Part shown: positions 16,364 to 24,654 of the stretch, one piece after another
Position numbering within the stretch: position 1 is the first letter of the stretch
Layout: each line of letters opens with the position of its first letter
Assembly: GCF_000428765.1 (NCBI RefSeq)
Contig: NZ_AUAO01000002.1
Span: forward strand, 434,001-498,000
Reading direction: 5' to 3'
DNA length: 64,000 bases
Source: Brevundimonas aveniformis DSM 17977
GTDB taxonomy: Bacteria; Pseudomonadota; Alphaproteobacteria; Caulobacterales; Caulobacteraceae
Position numbers and translations under genes: made by a program
The notes under the pieces: model-generated
Databases searched by the model: none
What the model saw: only the letters and a program-made list of their open reading frames with translations
Told to the model about the DNA's origin: nothing

Positions 16364-17596
16364 ATGACGAAGAACACCCCCAAGCTCTCGCTTCGCGTAC
16401 CCGAGCCTCCGGCCCGGCCCGGCGACAAGGCCGACTTCTCGCACGTCCAGATCGACGAGGCCGGAGCGGTCGCCCGTCCCGATGTTTCGGTGTCGCCGGA
16501 AGTGACACGCGATCTGGCTTTCCGGTTGGTGCGGGTGCTGGACGACAACGGCAAGGCTGTCGGGCCGTGGGACCCCAAGCTGGACGTTGAGACGTTGAAG
16601 CGCGGGCTGAAGGCCATGGTCCTGACCCGAGCCTTCGATGACCGGATGCACAAGGCGCACCGTCAGGGCAAAACCAGCTTCTATATGAAGTGCACGGGCG
16701 AGGAGGCCATCGCGGTCGCCCAAGCCCTAGTGCTGAGCCCTGAGGACATGGGCTTCCCAACCTACCGCCAGCAGGGCCTGTTGATCGCGCGCGGCTATCC
16801 GCTGGCGACGATGATGAACCAGATCTATTCCAATGCGGCCGACCCGATCAAAGGCCGTCAGCTGCCGATCATGTATTCGGCCAAGGACTATGGGTTCTTC
16901 ACCATCTCCGGCAACCTCGGCACCCAGGTGCCACAAGCCGTCGGCTGGGCCATGGCCAGCGCCTACAAGGGCGATGACAAGATCGCGTCTGCCTGGATCG
17001 GCGACGGGGCCACGGCGGAGGGCGACTTCCACTCGGCCCTGACGTTCGCGGCGGTCTATCGGGCTCCGGTGATCCTGAACATCGTCAACAATCAGTGGGC
17101 CATCTCGTCCTTCCAGGGCATCGCCGGCGGCATCGAAACGACCTTTGCCTCCAAGGCCATCGGCTATGGCCTGCCGTGCTTGCGGGTTGATGGGAATGAC
17201 TTCCTGGCCGTCTGGGCGGCGACCCAGTGGGCGGCGGAGCGGGCGCGCACCAATCAGGGGGCGACGGTGATCGAGTTCCTGACCTACCGCCACGCGCCGC
17301 ATTCGACCTCGGACGACCCCAGCCGCTATCGCCCCGGCGACGAGGGCGCGCACTGGCCGCTGGGCGATCCGGTTGAGCGGCTGAAACAGCATCTGATCGG
17401 GCAGAAAACCTGGTCCGAGGACGACCAGAAGGCCGCTGAGGCCGACGCGGAAGCGCAAGTCAAAGCCGCCGCCAAGGAATCCGAAGCCATCGGCACCTTG
17501 GGTCAGTCGCGGCCCAGCGTGAAGACCATGTTTGAGGAGGTCTTCGCATCCGAAGACTGGCGACTGGTCGAACAGCGGCGCGAGGTGGGAGTCTGA
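16364..17596 (+). CDS. bkdA1: Branched-chain 2-oxoacid dehydrogenase E1 component, alpha subunit
   Basis: A 410-residue protein that, with the beta subunit, decarboxylates 2-oxoisovalerate and related branched 2-oxoacids using thiamine diphosphate and acylates the E2 lipoyl group. The TPP motif is clear: GDGATAEGDF followed about 20 residues later by NIVNNQWAIS. SFYMKCTGEEAIAVAQAL and FPTYRQQGLL are typical of the branched-chain type, and an N-terminal extension of about 60 residues (LRVPEPPARPGDKADFSHV) distinguishes it from pyruvate dehydrogenase E1. The ATG at 16364 fits the family start. It lies two bases upstream of the beta subunit gene in a five-gene operon. Confidence 0.95.
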   Translation: MTKNTPKLSLRVPEPPARPGDKADFSHVQIDEAGAVARPDVSVSPEVTRDLAFRLVRVLDDNGKAVGPWDPKLDVETLKRGLKAMVLTRAFDDRMHKAHRQGKTSFYMKCTGEEAIAVAQALVLSPEDMGFPTYRQQGLLIARGYPLATMMNQIYSNAADPIKGRQLPIMYSAKDYGFFTISGNLGTQVPQAVGWAMASAYKGDDKIASAWIGDGATAEGDFHSALTFAAVYRAPVILNIVNNQWAISSFQGIAGGIETTFASKAIGYGLPCLRVDGNDFLAVWAATQWAAERARTNQGATVIEFLTYRHAPHSTSDDPSRYRPGDEGAHWPLGDPVERLKQHLIGQKTWSEDDQKAAEADAEAQVKAAAKESEAIGTLGQSRPSVKTMFEEVFASEDWRLVEQRREVGV

Positions 17597-17598
17597 CC

Positions 17599-18621
17599 AT
17601 GGCCGACACCACCTCCATGAACATGATCCAGGCGCTGAACTCGGCGCTGGACATCAAGATGGCCGAAGACCGGAACGTGCTCTCGTTCGGTGAGGACGCG
17701 GGCTATTTCGGCGGCGTCTTCCGCGTCACCGACCACCTGCAAAAGAAGCACGGCCTGACCCGCAGCTTCGACGCCCCGATCTCGGAAAACGGCATAGCTG
17801 CCGCCGGCATCGGCATGGCGGTCTATGGGCTGCGCCCCGTGATCGAGATGCAGTTCGCCGACTACATCTATCCGGCCTATGACCAGCTCGTCTCCGAAGC
17901 CGCCAAGATCCGCTATCGCTCGGGCGGAGAGTTCACCTGTCCGATCACGGTGCGCAGTCCCTATGGCGGCGGCATCTTCGGCGGCCAGACGCACAGCCAG
18001 AGCCCGGAGAGCCTGTTTACCCATATTTCGGGCCTGAAGACGGTGATCCCGTCCAATCCTTACGACGCCAAGGGTCTGTTGATCGCGGCCATCGAGGACG
18101 ACGATCCGGTCGTCTTCTTTGAGCCCAAGCGCCTCTACAACGGCCCGTTCGACGGCTGGCACGAACGGCCTGTCAGCCCCTGGAAGGCTCAGGAGCTGGC
18201 CCAGGTGCCCACCGGCAAATACACCGTGCCGCTGGGCAAGGCGCGGATCATGCGCGAGGGCTCGGACGTAACCATCCTGGCCTATGGCACGATGGTCTGG
18301 GTGTCGCTGGCGGCGGCCGAGCATGCCGGCGTCGACGCCGAGGTCATCGACCTGCGCTCGCTGGTGCCGCTGGACATCGAGGCGATCGAGGAAAGCGTCA
18401 AGAAGACCGGCCGCTGCGTCGTCGTGCACGAGGCGCCCAAGACCAGCGGCTACGGAGCCGAGCTGTCTTCGCTGGTGCAGGAGCGGTGCTTCTATCATCT
18501 GGAGGCGCCGGTGGCGCGCGTGGCCGGCTGGGACACGCCCTATCCGCACGCCTTCGAGTGGGAATATTTCCCCGGCCCCGAGCGGGTGGCCGAGGCGATC
18601 AAGCGGACCATGGAGGGCTGA
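17599..18621 (+). CDS. bkdA2: Branched-chain 2-oxoacid dehydrogenase E1 component, beta subunit
   Basis: A 340-residue transketolase-like subunit of the cytoplasmic bkd complex. The N-terminal pyrimidine-binding domain carries NMIQALNSALDIKMAEDRNV and SFGEDAGYFGGVFR, then ISENGIAAAGIGMAVYGLRP and QSPESLFTHISGLKTVIPSN, all family signatures; the C-terminal transketolase domain ends VAGWDTPYPHAFEWEYFPG. Its length is normal. It begins two bases after the alpha subunit stop and is followed four bases later by the E2 gene, which supports balanced expression of the complex. Confidence 0.95.
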   Translation: MADTTSMNMIQALNSALDIKMAEDRNVLSFGEDAGYFGGVFRVTDHLQKKHGLTRSFDAPISENGIAAAGIGMAVYGLRPVIEMQFADYIYPAYDQLVSEAAKIRYRSGGEFTCPITVRSPYGGGIFGGQTHSQSPESLFTHISGLKTVIPSNPYDAKGLLIAAIEDDDPVVFFEPKRLYNGPFDGWHERPVSPWKAQELAQVPTGKYTVPLGKARIMREGSDVTILAYGTMVWVSLAAAEHAGVDAEVIDLRSLVPLDIEAIEESVKKTGRCVVVHEAPKTSGYGAELSSLVQERCFYHLEAPVARVAGWDTPYPHAFEWEYFPGPERVAEAIKRTMEG

Positions 18622-18625
18622 TCTG

Positions 18626-20368
18626 ATGGGACGCTACGTTTTCAAACTGCCCGACGTGGGTGAAGGCACCGCTGAGGCCGAACTGGTCGCCTGGCACGTC
18701 AAGCTGGGCGACTTGGTCGCCGAGGACCAGATCGTCGCCGACGTCATGACCGACAAGGCGACGGTGGAGCTGACCAGTCCGGTGGCCGGGAAGGTTACGG
18801 CCCTGCACGGCGAGGTCGGCGGCATGCTGGTGGTGCGCGCGCCGCTGGTCGAGTTCGAGGTCGAGGGGGCGGGGAACGCCTCAGATTCTGATGAATCCTC
18901 CCCCTCGGCTGCTTCGCAGCCACTCCCCCAGCCGGCTGGGGGAGAGACAGGTAAGTCTCCTCCCCGCGTCAGTGGGGAGGGGGACCGCGTAGCGGTGGAG
19001 GGGACTCCCGCCGCCGCACAGGCCCCCGGCAACTACGCCTTCAAACTGCCGGACGTAGGCGAAGGGACGGCGGAGGCCGAACTGGTCGCGTGGCACGTCG
19101 CGGTCGGGGATCAGATCGAGGAAGACCAGCTGCTGGTCGACGTCATGACCGACAAGGCGACGGTTGAGCTGACCAGCCCGGTGGCCGGCAAGATCACCGC
19201 CCTGCTGGGCGAGCCCGGCAAGACCGTCGTGGTCGGGGCGCCGCTGGTGATGTTCCAGGTCGAGGGCGCGGGGAATGTCAAACCCGGCGCCGTGCCCGCC
19301 GCCGCCCCCTCCACCGCTTCGCGGTCCCCCTCCCCCGCAGGCGGGGGAGGATCCGAAGCGGTGCCGACCGACAAATCCTCCTCTGCAAGCGAACCGCCGC
19401 GAGGGAGGGGGACCGGCACAGCCGGTGGAGGGGGCGCGACCGGGCGCCCCGTTGCCGAGGGCTTCACCACGCGCAAGACCGGCGAGAAGCCGCTGGCCTC
19501 GCCGGCGGTCAGGAAGCGCGCGCGCGAGATGGGCGTCGAGCTTCAGTTCGTAGCGGGTTCCGGTCCGGCGGGCCGGATCGGCCATGAGGATCTGGACACC
19601 TATGTCGCGCGCGGCGGACGGGGGTCGGGCGGCGGCTCGGGCGGCGGCTCGACCTATGCGAAGGCGGACGGCGTCATCGAGACCAGGATCATCGGCCTGC
19701 GCCGCAAGATCGCGGAAAAGATGGCCGAGAGCGTGCGCCGCATCCCGCACATCACCTATGTCGAAGAGATCGATGTCACCGCCCTGGAAGAGCTGCGCGC
19801 GCATCTGAACGCCCAGAACAAGGGAAGCGGCAAGCCCAAGCTGAACGTGCTGCCGTTCATCGCCCGCGCGATCGTGGTGGCCCTGAAGGACCAGCCGGTG
19901 CTGAACTCGCACTATGACGACGAGGGCGGGGTTCTGACGACCTACAACGCCGTCAATCTGGGCATCGCCGCCCAGACGCCGAACGGCCTGATGGTGCCGG
20001 TCGTGCGCCACGCCGAGGCGCTGGATCCCTATGACACGGCGCTGGAGATCGCGCGGGTCTCAGGCGCGGCCAAGGACGGCTCGGCCAAGCGCGACGAGCT
20101 GTCCGGTTCGACCATCACCATCACCTCGCTGGGGACGCTGGGCGGCATCACCCACACCCCGATCATCAACCACCCCGAAGTCGCCATCATCGGCCCCAAC
20201 AAGATCCAGGAGCGGGTCGTGGTGAAGGACGGCCAGATGGTCGTTCGCAAGATGATGAACCTGTCCTCCAGCTTCGATCACCGGATCGTCGATGGCCATG
20301 ACGCAGCGGTGTTCATCCAGCGGATCAAGGGCTTGCTGGAGCATCCGGCGACGTTGTGGATGGGATGA
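18626..20368 (+). CDS. bkdB: Branched-chain 2-oxoacid dehydrogenase E2 (dihydrolipoamide acyltransferase), two lipoyl domains
   Basis: A 580-residue core enzyme that moves the branched acyl group from lipoate to CoA. Lipoyl domain 1 (residues 1-82) and domain 2 (137-215) carry lipoyl-lysines K44 and K177 in identical MTDKATVELTSPVAGK contexts. An E1/E3-binding domain follows (about 288-327, KPLASPAVRKRAREMGVELQ), then a Gly/Ser-rich linker and the catalytic domain (about 350-580) with SSSFDHRIVDGHDA. Most bkdB proteins have one lipoyl domain and about 420-450 residues. The two linkers here (about 86-134 and 222-272) are encoded by palindromic repeat DNA, and their composition (Ser, Pro, Gly, Arg) reflects it. 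The stop overlaps the next ATG. Confidence 0.94.
   Translation: MGRYVFKLPDVGEGTAEAELVAWHVKLGDLVAEDQIVADVMTDKATVELTSPVAGKVTALHGEVGGMLVVRAPLVEFEVEGAGNASDSDESSPSAASQPLPQPAGGETGKSPPRVSGEGDRVAVEGTPAAAQAPGNYAFKLPDVGEGTAEAELVAWHVAVGDQIEEDQLLVDVMTDKATVELTSPVAGKITALLGEPGKTVVVGAPLVMFQVEGAGNVKPGAVPAAAPSTASRSPSPAGGGGSEAVPTDKSSSASEPPRGRGTGTAGGGGATGRPVAEGFTTRKTGEKPLASPAVRKRAREMGVELQFVAGSGPAGRIGHEDLDTYVARGGRGSGGGSGGGSTYAKADGVIETRIIGLRRKIAEKMAESVRRIPHITYVEEIDVTALEELRAHLNAQNKGSGKPKLNVLPFIARAIVVALKDQPVLNSHYDDEGGVLTTYNAVNLGIAAQTPNGLMVPVVRHAEALDPYDTALEIARVSGAAKDGSAKRDELSGSTITITSLGTLGGITHTPIINHPEVAIIGPNKIQERVVVKDGQMVVRKMMNLSSSFDHRIVDGHDAAVFIQRIKGLLEHPATLWMG
18886..19011. repeat. In-frame palindromic repeat array inside bkdB (first linker)
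   Basis: About 126 bases within the coding sequence consist of successive hairpins: GGCTGC/GCAGCC (18907-18921), CTCCCCCAGCC/GGCTGGGGGAG (18923-18944, no loop), CCTCCCC/GGGGAGG (18959-18980) and ACCGC/GCGGT (18984-18996). The last part ends in GGTGGAGGGG. It keeps the reading frame and encodes only a Ser/Pro/Gly linker between the two lipoyl domains. Confidence 0.75.
19303..19437. repeat. In-frame palindromic repeat array inside bkdB (second linker)
   Basis: A second array after lipoyl domain 2. It opens with CCCCCTCCACCGC, loop TTC, GCGGTCCCCCTCCCCC (19305-19336). It closes with an inverted relative, GGGAGGGGGACCGG to CCGGTGGAGGGGG (about 19402-19434). The same core unit occurs at 18974-19006 and in asnB. 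The frame is kept through about 45 codons. Confidence 0.75.
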
Positions 20369-20859
20369 GGGCGATCAGCTTCACGCTTCGAGCCAAGCTC
20401 GCCGCAGGTGTTGTTCTGGCTGCGCTCGCACTGAATCCCAGCGTTGCAGATGCCTGCGCACGGCCTCCACCGCCGCCCTGGCACGTGATGGAGATGCAGC
20501 CCGACCGCGCCATCTGGGTGGGACGGGTGACGAGTGTCACGCCCAATCCCGCTCCGCTTGTTAACGCGCGCCTGGAAGTCGCGCAGTCAACGGCCCGGAT
20601 TGAACGGCTTGAGGTGATCCACGGCGCGCCACCAGCGCTCTATGAGTATGTGGGGGCAACAAGTTCACGGGCGCTGGATGGATCGACCTACAGCTGGTGC
20701 GGTCCGTGGATGAGCATTGAGCCGGACGAAGTCGTTCTGCTGATCGACGATCCGGCCGGCGTCTACATCTTGAGCCTGGCGCAGCCAGAGGTGGTTGCGC
20801 GCCTTGAGTCCTATCAGTTTCCCCCGGACGTTATCTCTCGACTTGAGACCTACCAATGA
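20365..20859 (+). CDS. Exported protein of unknown function within the bkd operon
   Basis: A 164-residue protein I do not recognise. Residues 1-30 (MRAISFTLRAKLAAGVVLAA, then LALNPSVADA) form a signal peptide, probably cut after VADA, so it is likely periplasmic. The mature part opens ACARPPPPPWHVMEM and later holds TYSWCGPWMSIEPDEVVLLI; its two Cys may form a disulfide. The ATG overlaps the bkdB stop and its stop overlaps the lpdA start (both ATGA), so it is translated between two subunits of a cytoplasmic complex. That is an odd position for an exported protein and may reflect a recent insertion. Confidence 0.7.
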   Translation: MRAISFTLRAKLAAGVVLAALALNPSVADACARPPPPPWHVMEMQPDRAIWVGRVTSVTPNPAPLVNARLEVAQSTARIERLEVIHGAPPALYEYVGATSSRALDGSTYSWCGPWMSIEPDEVVLLIDDPAGVYILSLAQPEVVARLESYQFPPDVISRLETYQ

Positions 20860-22253
20860 CTGAGCAAATCAAAACCAAAGTCCTCATCATTGGGGCCGGA
20901 ACCGGCGGCTATGTCGCCGGCATCCGTTGCGGCCAGCTGGGGCTGGAGGCCGTGCTGGTCGATGCCGGCGACGGGCTGGGCGGGACGTGCCTGAATGTCG
21001 GGTGCATTCCGTCCAAGGCGATCATCCATGCGGCCAACAAGTTCGAGACGGTGGCCAAGGCGGCGGATGGGGGGACGCTGGGGATCACGGCGAACAAGCC
21101 GGCGATTGACCTCGCCCAGACGGTCGCGTGGAAGAACGGGATCGTCAAGAAGCTGAACCAGGGGGTCTCGGGCCTGCTGAAGCGGGCCAAGGTGAAGGTG
21201 ATCAAGGGCTGGGCGACCTTCTCGGACGCCAAGACCTGCACGGTTTCGACCGACGAGGGCGAGATCACCATCTCGGCCGAACACGTCATTCTGGCGACCG
21301 GGTCGGAGCCGGTCGAGCTGCCGTTCCTGCCGTTCGGCGGGGACGTGATTTCCTCGACCGAGGCCCTGTCGCTGGACAAGGTTCCGAACAAGCTGGTGGT
21401 CGTCGGCGGCGGCTATATCGGGCTGGAGCTGGGCATCGCCTTCAGGAAGCTGGGAGCTGAGGTGACCGTGGTCGAAATGGCCGAGCGCATCCTGCCGCTC
21501 TACGACAAGGACCTGACGGCCCCGGTCACCAAGTGGCTTGAGAAGCATGGCGTCAAGCTGCTGCTGGGGGCCAAGGCGGGCGCGTTCGAGAAGGGCAAGC
21601 TCAACGTCACCACCCATGACGGCGAGGCGATCAAGCTGGACGCCGACAAGGTGCTGGTCACGGTCGGACGCCGCCCGCGCACCCAGGGCTGGGGTCTGGA
21701 GAACATGGGCGTCGCCATGGCCGGTCCGTTCGTGAAGATCGACAACCGATGCGCCACCTCGATGAAGAATGTCTGGGCCATCGGCGACCTGACCGGCGAG
21801 CCGATGCTGGCGCACAAGGGTTCGGCGCAGGGCGAGGTGGTGGCGGAAATCATCGCCGGCCACGACGCGGTGTTCGATCCCGTCACCATCGCGGCGGTCT
21901 GTTTCACCGAGCCGGAGATCGTCTCGGCGGGCCTGGGTCCGTCTGACGTGGAGGGCCGCGATGATGTCATCACCGCCAGCTTCCCGCTGATGGCCATCGG
22001 TCGGGCCCTGGCGATCGAGGCCGGCGACGACGGCGGCTTCGTGCGCGTGATTGCGAACAAGGACGACCACCGGATCCTCGGCATCCAGGCCGTCGGCCAG
22101 CATGTGTCTGAGCTGTCCAACAGCTTCGCCCAGATGCTGGAGATGGGCGCGGTGCTGGAGGACGTGGCGGGCGTGATCCACGTCCACCCGACCCTTGGCG
22201 AGGCCTTCCACGAGGCGACCCTGCGGGCCCTGGGGCATGCGATCCATATCTAG
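20856..22253 (+). CDS. lpdA: Dihydrolipoamide dehydrogenase (E3)
   Basis: A 465-residue flavoprotein that reoxidises the dihydrolipoamide of E2 with NAD. The FAD site VLIIGAGTGGYVAGIR, the redox disulfide Cys45/Cys50 in GGTCLNVGCIPSKA, the NAD site VVGGGYIGLELGIAFRKLGA and the second FAD motif NVWAIGDLTGEPMLAHKG are all present. The C-terminal catalytic His and Glu occur in HVHPTLGEAFHEA. Its length is normal. As the last gene of the bkd operon it is the dedicated E3, though it could also serve other 2-oxoacid complexes. Confidence 0.96.
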   Translation: MTEQIKTKVLIIGAGTGGYVAGIRCGQLGLEAVLVDAGDGLGGTCLNVGCIPSKAIIHAANKFETVAKAADGGTLGITANKPAIDLAQTVAWKNGIVKKLNQGVSGLLKRAKVKVIKGWATFSDAKTCTVSTDEGEITISAEHVILATGSEPVELPFLPFGGDVISSTEALSLDKVPNKLVVVGGGYIGLELGIAFRKLGAEVTVVEMAERILPLYDKDLTAPVTKWLEKHGVKLLLGAKAGAFEKGKLNVTTHDGEAIKLDADKVLVTVGRRPRTQGWGLENMGVAMAGPFVKIDNRCATSMKNVWAIGDLTGEPMLAHKGSAQGEVVAEIIAGHDAVFDPVTIAAVCFTEPEIVSAGLGPSDVEGRDDVITASFPLMAIGRALAIEAGDDGGFVRVIANKDDHRILGIQAVGQHVSELSNSFAQMLEMGAVLEDVAGVIHVHPTLGEAFHEATLRALGHAIHI

Positions 22254-22258
22254 AGATT

Positions 22259-22285
22259 GCCCCCTCTCCCTTTGGGAGAGGGGGC
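22259..22285 (+). terminator. Hairpin at the end of the bkd operon
   Basis: A perfect 12-base inverted repeat GCCCCCTCTCCC / GGGAGAGGGGGC with a TTT loop begins five bases after the lpdA stop. There is no T-run, so termination is possible but not certain. The sequence is also related to the palindromes inside bkdB and asnB. Confidence 0.55.
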
Positions 22286-22343
22286 AGCTGGTTGACCCTC
22301 AAGTTGTCACCGATCACATAGGCGCTTCGAGCAGGAGCCTGTG

Positions 22344-22820
22344 ATGAGTCTCGCCTACCCCCGCGGCGTCGCCACGCCTGAACAGATGGCCGGCAAGACC
22401 GGGCTGGAGATCATGCAGGCGCTGGTGCACGGCGAATTTCCCGCGGCCGAGATCAGCGGGCCGATGCGCTTCTGGCTCGCCGAGGCGGAGGAGGGGCGCT
22501 GCGTTTTCATCGGCGAGCCGGACGAAAGCCTACGCAATCCGCAGGGCACCACCCACGGCGGCTGGGCCCTGGCGTTGATCGACAGCGCGGCGGGCTGTGC
22601 GGCCCACACCACCCTGCCGGCGGATGTCGGCTATACGACGGTTGAGACCCACGGCAACTTCACACGTCCGATCCTGCCGGACGGCGGACAGGTCCGCGCC
22701 GAGGGGCGGGTGATCAACCGGGGCCGGACCCTGATCACCGCCCAGGCGACCCTGACCGACAGCCAGGGACGGGTGCTGGCCCACGGCGGTTCGACGTTGA
22801 TGGTGCTGGCGGGGCGGTAG
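22344..22820 (+). CDS. PaaI-type hotdog-fold thioesterase
   Basis: A 158-residue cytoplasmic protein of the PaaI/YigI hotdog thioesterase family. The signature NPQGTTHGGWALALIDSAAG matches the helix and HGG motif, with the catalytic Asp probably D at LIDSAAG, and TTVETHGNFTRPI forms the strand after it. RVINRGRTLITAQATLTDSQ ends the fold. It probably hydrolyses acyl- or aryl-CoA. I chose the ATG at 22344 after AGGAG; the GTG three bases earlier is an alternative. It follows the bkd operon and may salvage CoA from dead-end acyl-CoA, but that is inference. Confidence 0.88.
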   Translation: MSLAYPRGVATPEQMAGKTGLEIMQALVHGEFPAAEISGPMRFWLAEAEEGRCVFIGEPDESLRNPQGTTHGGWALALIDSAAGCAAHTTLPADVGYTTVETHGNFTRPILPDGGQVRAEGRVINRGRTLITAQATLTDSQGRVLAHGGSTLMVLAGR

Positions 22821-22831
22821 GGATTACGACG

Positions 22832-24580
22832 TCAGGCCGACCGCGCGGTGGGGGCGGGCGCGTCCACGGCTTCGCGGGTCTGCGCCACGCAGGCCTCGAT
22901 TGCCGAAATCAACGTCTGGAACTCAATTGGCTTGCCGACAGCGCGATCCATTCCGGCGGCGCGATAGGTGTCGGTCTGATGCGTCATGACGTTGGCGGTC
23001 AGGGCGATGATCGGCGTTCGGAGCCGACCCATCGCCAGTTCTTCCGTCCGGATAACGGCCGCGGCTGTCGGGCCGTCCATGACCGGCATCTGAATATCCA
23101 TCAGGATCAGGTCCCAGTCGCCCATTCGCCAGGCCTCGACGGCTTCGGCACCATTCTCAACGAAGGTCGGCTGGATGCCGACCTGGCCGAGCAACAGGCT
23201 CAAGACCTGGCGGTTCACCGGATGGTCCTCAGCCGCGAGAATGCGAAGCCAGTCTCCGGCCATGTGGGGGACCGATACCGTGGCCTCGGTCATGCCGAAT
23301 GACGGACCGGCGCGCTCCAGTGGCAGTCGGACATCAAATGCAAGGCCGTGCGGCATGCGCAGCCGTGCCTGGATGTCGCCTCCCATCAGTCCGGCCAGCT
23401 CAGAACAGATCGATAGACCCAGTCCCGTCCCGCCATATCGGCGTGTCGTGGTTTCGTCGGCCTGGGTGAACCGCTTGAACAGGCGCGGCAGCTGGTCCTC
23501 GGTCACGCCGGGTCCCGTATCGGTCACGGTGAGAACGAGATGCTCGCCATCGAGGCAGGCGCTGACCGTGATCTCGCCGGAATCGGTGAACTTCACGGCA
23601 TTCGAAATCAGGTTCGACAGGATCTGGCGCACGCGGGTCGGATCGCCGCGCCAGCCTCCCGCAGCCGCGGGTGAGATCCGCGTGGTCAGGCGCAGGCCTT
23701 TGTCCTCGGCCAGGGCGCTGAACCCGCCCTGGGCCTGACGGATCACTGTTTCCAGGTCGAAATCGAGGATCTCAAGTTCGAGATGGCCCGCCTCGACCTT
23801 GGCCAGATCCAGGACGTCGCTGAGGATGTGCAGCAGCGACTGACCGGACTGGCTGATCACCGCCAGGCGCTCGCGCTGACGTTCGGGAAGCTCGTCTGCG
23901 GCCATGGCCTGGGCCATGCCGAGCACGCCATTCAAGGGTGTTCTGATCTCATGGCTCATGGTGGCGAGGAAGAGGCTCTTGGCTTCATTGGCCTGATCGG
24001 CCTGGGCGCGGGCGGCCTGCATCTGGCTGAAGAGGCGGGAGATCTGTGAGCTGATCGACAGCCCGGCGACCACCAGCATGGCGGCGGCGAAGGTGAGCTG
24101 GCCGACTTCGAAACCTGACAGACCGGCCCGGAACGCTGCGAATGGCAGGATAGCCAGATACAGGCCCTGGGGGGCCAGGGCGACCAGCACCATTGTGCGC
24201 GATCCTGGGCTCATCATCACCGCATTGATGACGACGCCGCCGATGACCATGGCCCCGCAGAACAGACCCAGCGTCGTGCCTGACAGGATCTCGGCCACGC
24301 CATAGGCACTGAAGGTTATGTTGTTGAGGAAGGCGATCGCAAGGCAGGCCGCGATGTAGCGGTGCTGAGACAGGCGACCCGCCCAGGCGCCTTCAGGATG
24401 CAAGCCACGTTCGATCAGTTGTAGCCCGGTATAGGCGGCGAACCAGACGGCGGCGAAGATCGGTGAGGTCAGTGGGAACGACACCGCCGCGACCACGCCG
24501 GCGATGATGACACGGCTGCGCCACTGCGGCGCGCGACGCGCCATGGTCTCGGTGATGGATTGAATTTCTGATGACCGCAT
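22832..24580 (-). CDS. Membrane-bound hybrid sensor histidine kinase with C-terminal receiver
   Basis: A 582-residue protein. About six hydrophobic segments (residues 24-180) anchor it without a large periplasmic sensor. HisKA follows with His210 in FLATMSHEIRTPLNGVLGMA, then a full HATPase: N box QILSNLISNAVKFTD, G1 DTGPGV and G2 GGTGLGLSICSELAG. A receiver domain (about residues 445-565) carries Asp495 in LILMDIQMPVMDG, ALTAN and GKP. All catalytic residues are present, unlike the kinase at 8415, whose receiver is clearly related. It lies 74 bases downstream of the sugar dehydrogenase gene on the same strand. The signal sensed is unknown. Confidence 0.93.
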   Translation of the reverse strand: MRSSEIQSITETMARRAPQWRSRVIIAGVVAAVSFPLTSPIFAAVWFAAYTGLQLIERGLHPEGAWAGRLSQHRYIAACLAIAFLNNITFSAYGVAEILSGTTLGLFCGAMVIGGVVINAVMMSPGSRTMVLVALAPQGLYLAILPFAAFRAGLSGFEVGQLTFAAAMLVVAGLSISSQISRLFSQMQAARAQADQANEAKSLFLATMSHEIRTPLNGVLGMAQAMAADELPERQRERLAVISQSGQSLLHILSDVLDLAKVEAGHLELEILDFDLETVIRQAQGGFSALAEDKGLRLTTRISPAAAGGWRGDPTRVRQILSNLISNAVKFTDSGEITVSACLDGEHLVLTVTDTGPGVTEDQLPRLFKRFTQADETTTRRYGGTGLGLSICSELAGLMGGDIQARLRMPHGLAFDVRLPLERAGPSFGMTEATVSVPHMAGDWLRILAAEDHPVNRQVLSLLLGQVGIQPTFVENGAEAVEAWRMGDWDLILMDIQMPVMDGPTAAAVIRTEELAMGRLRTPIIALTANVMTHQTDTYRAAGMDRAVGKPIEFQTLISAIEACVAQTREAVDAPAPTARSA

Positions 24581-24654
24581 GGAATCCCCGGGCCATCTTT
24601 GAGGTCACGAGGTTCACGATCTGTAAACTTTCAGGGGCGGCGTCCTGATGCCTT

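Noticed and set aside
18886..19437. Possible CRISPR or tandem-repeat array
   Set aside because: The units are palindromes of differing length without constant spacers, and lie within an intact coding frame.
20850..22247. 465-codon open frame on the reverse strand of lpdA
   Set aside because: It mirrors lpdA, which has all its catalytic motifs. The reverse product is rich in Arg, His and Gln with no known domain. High GC makes such antisense frames common.
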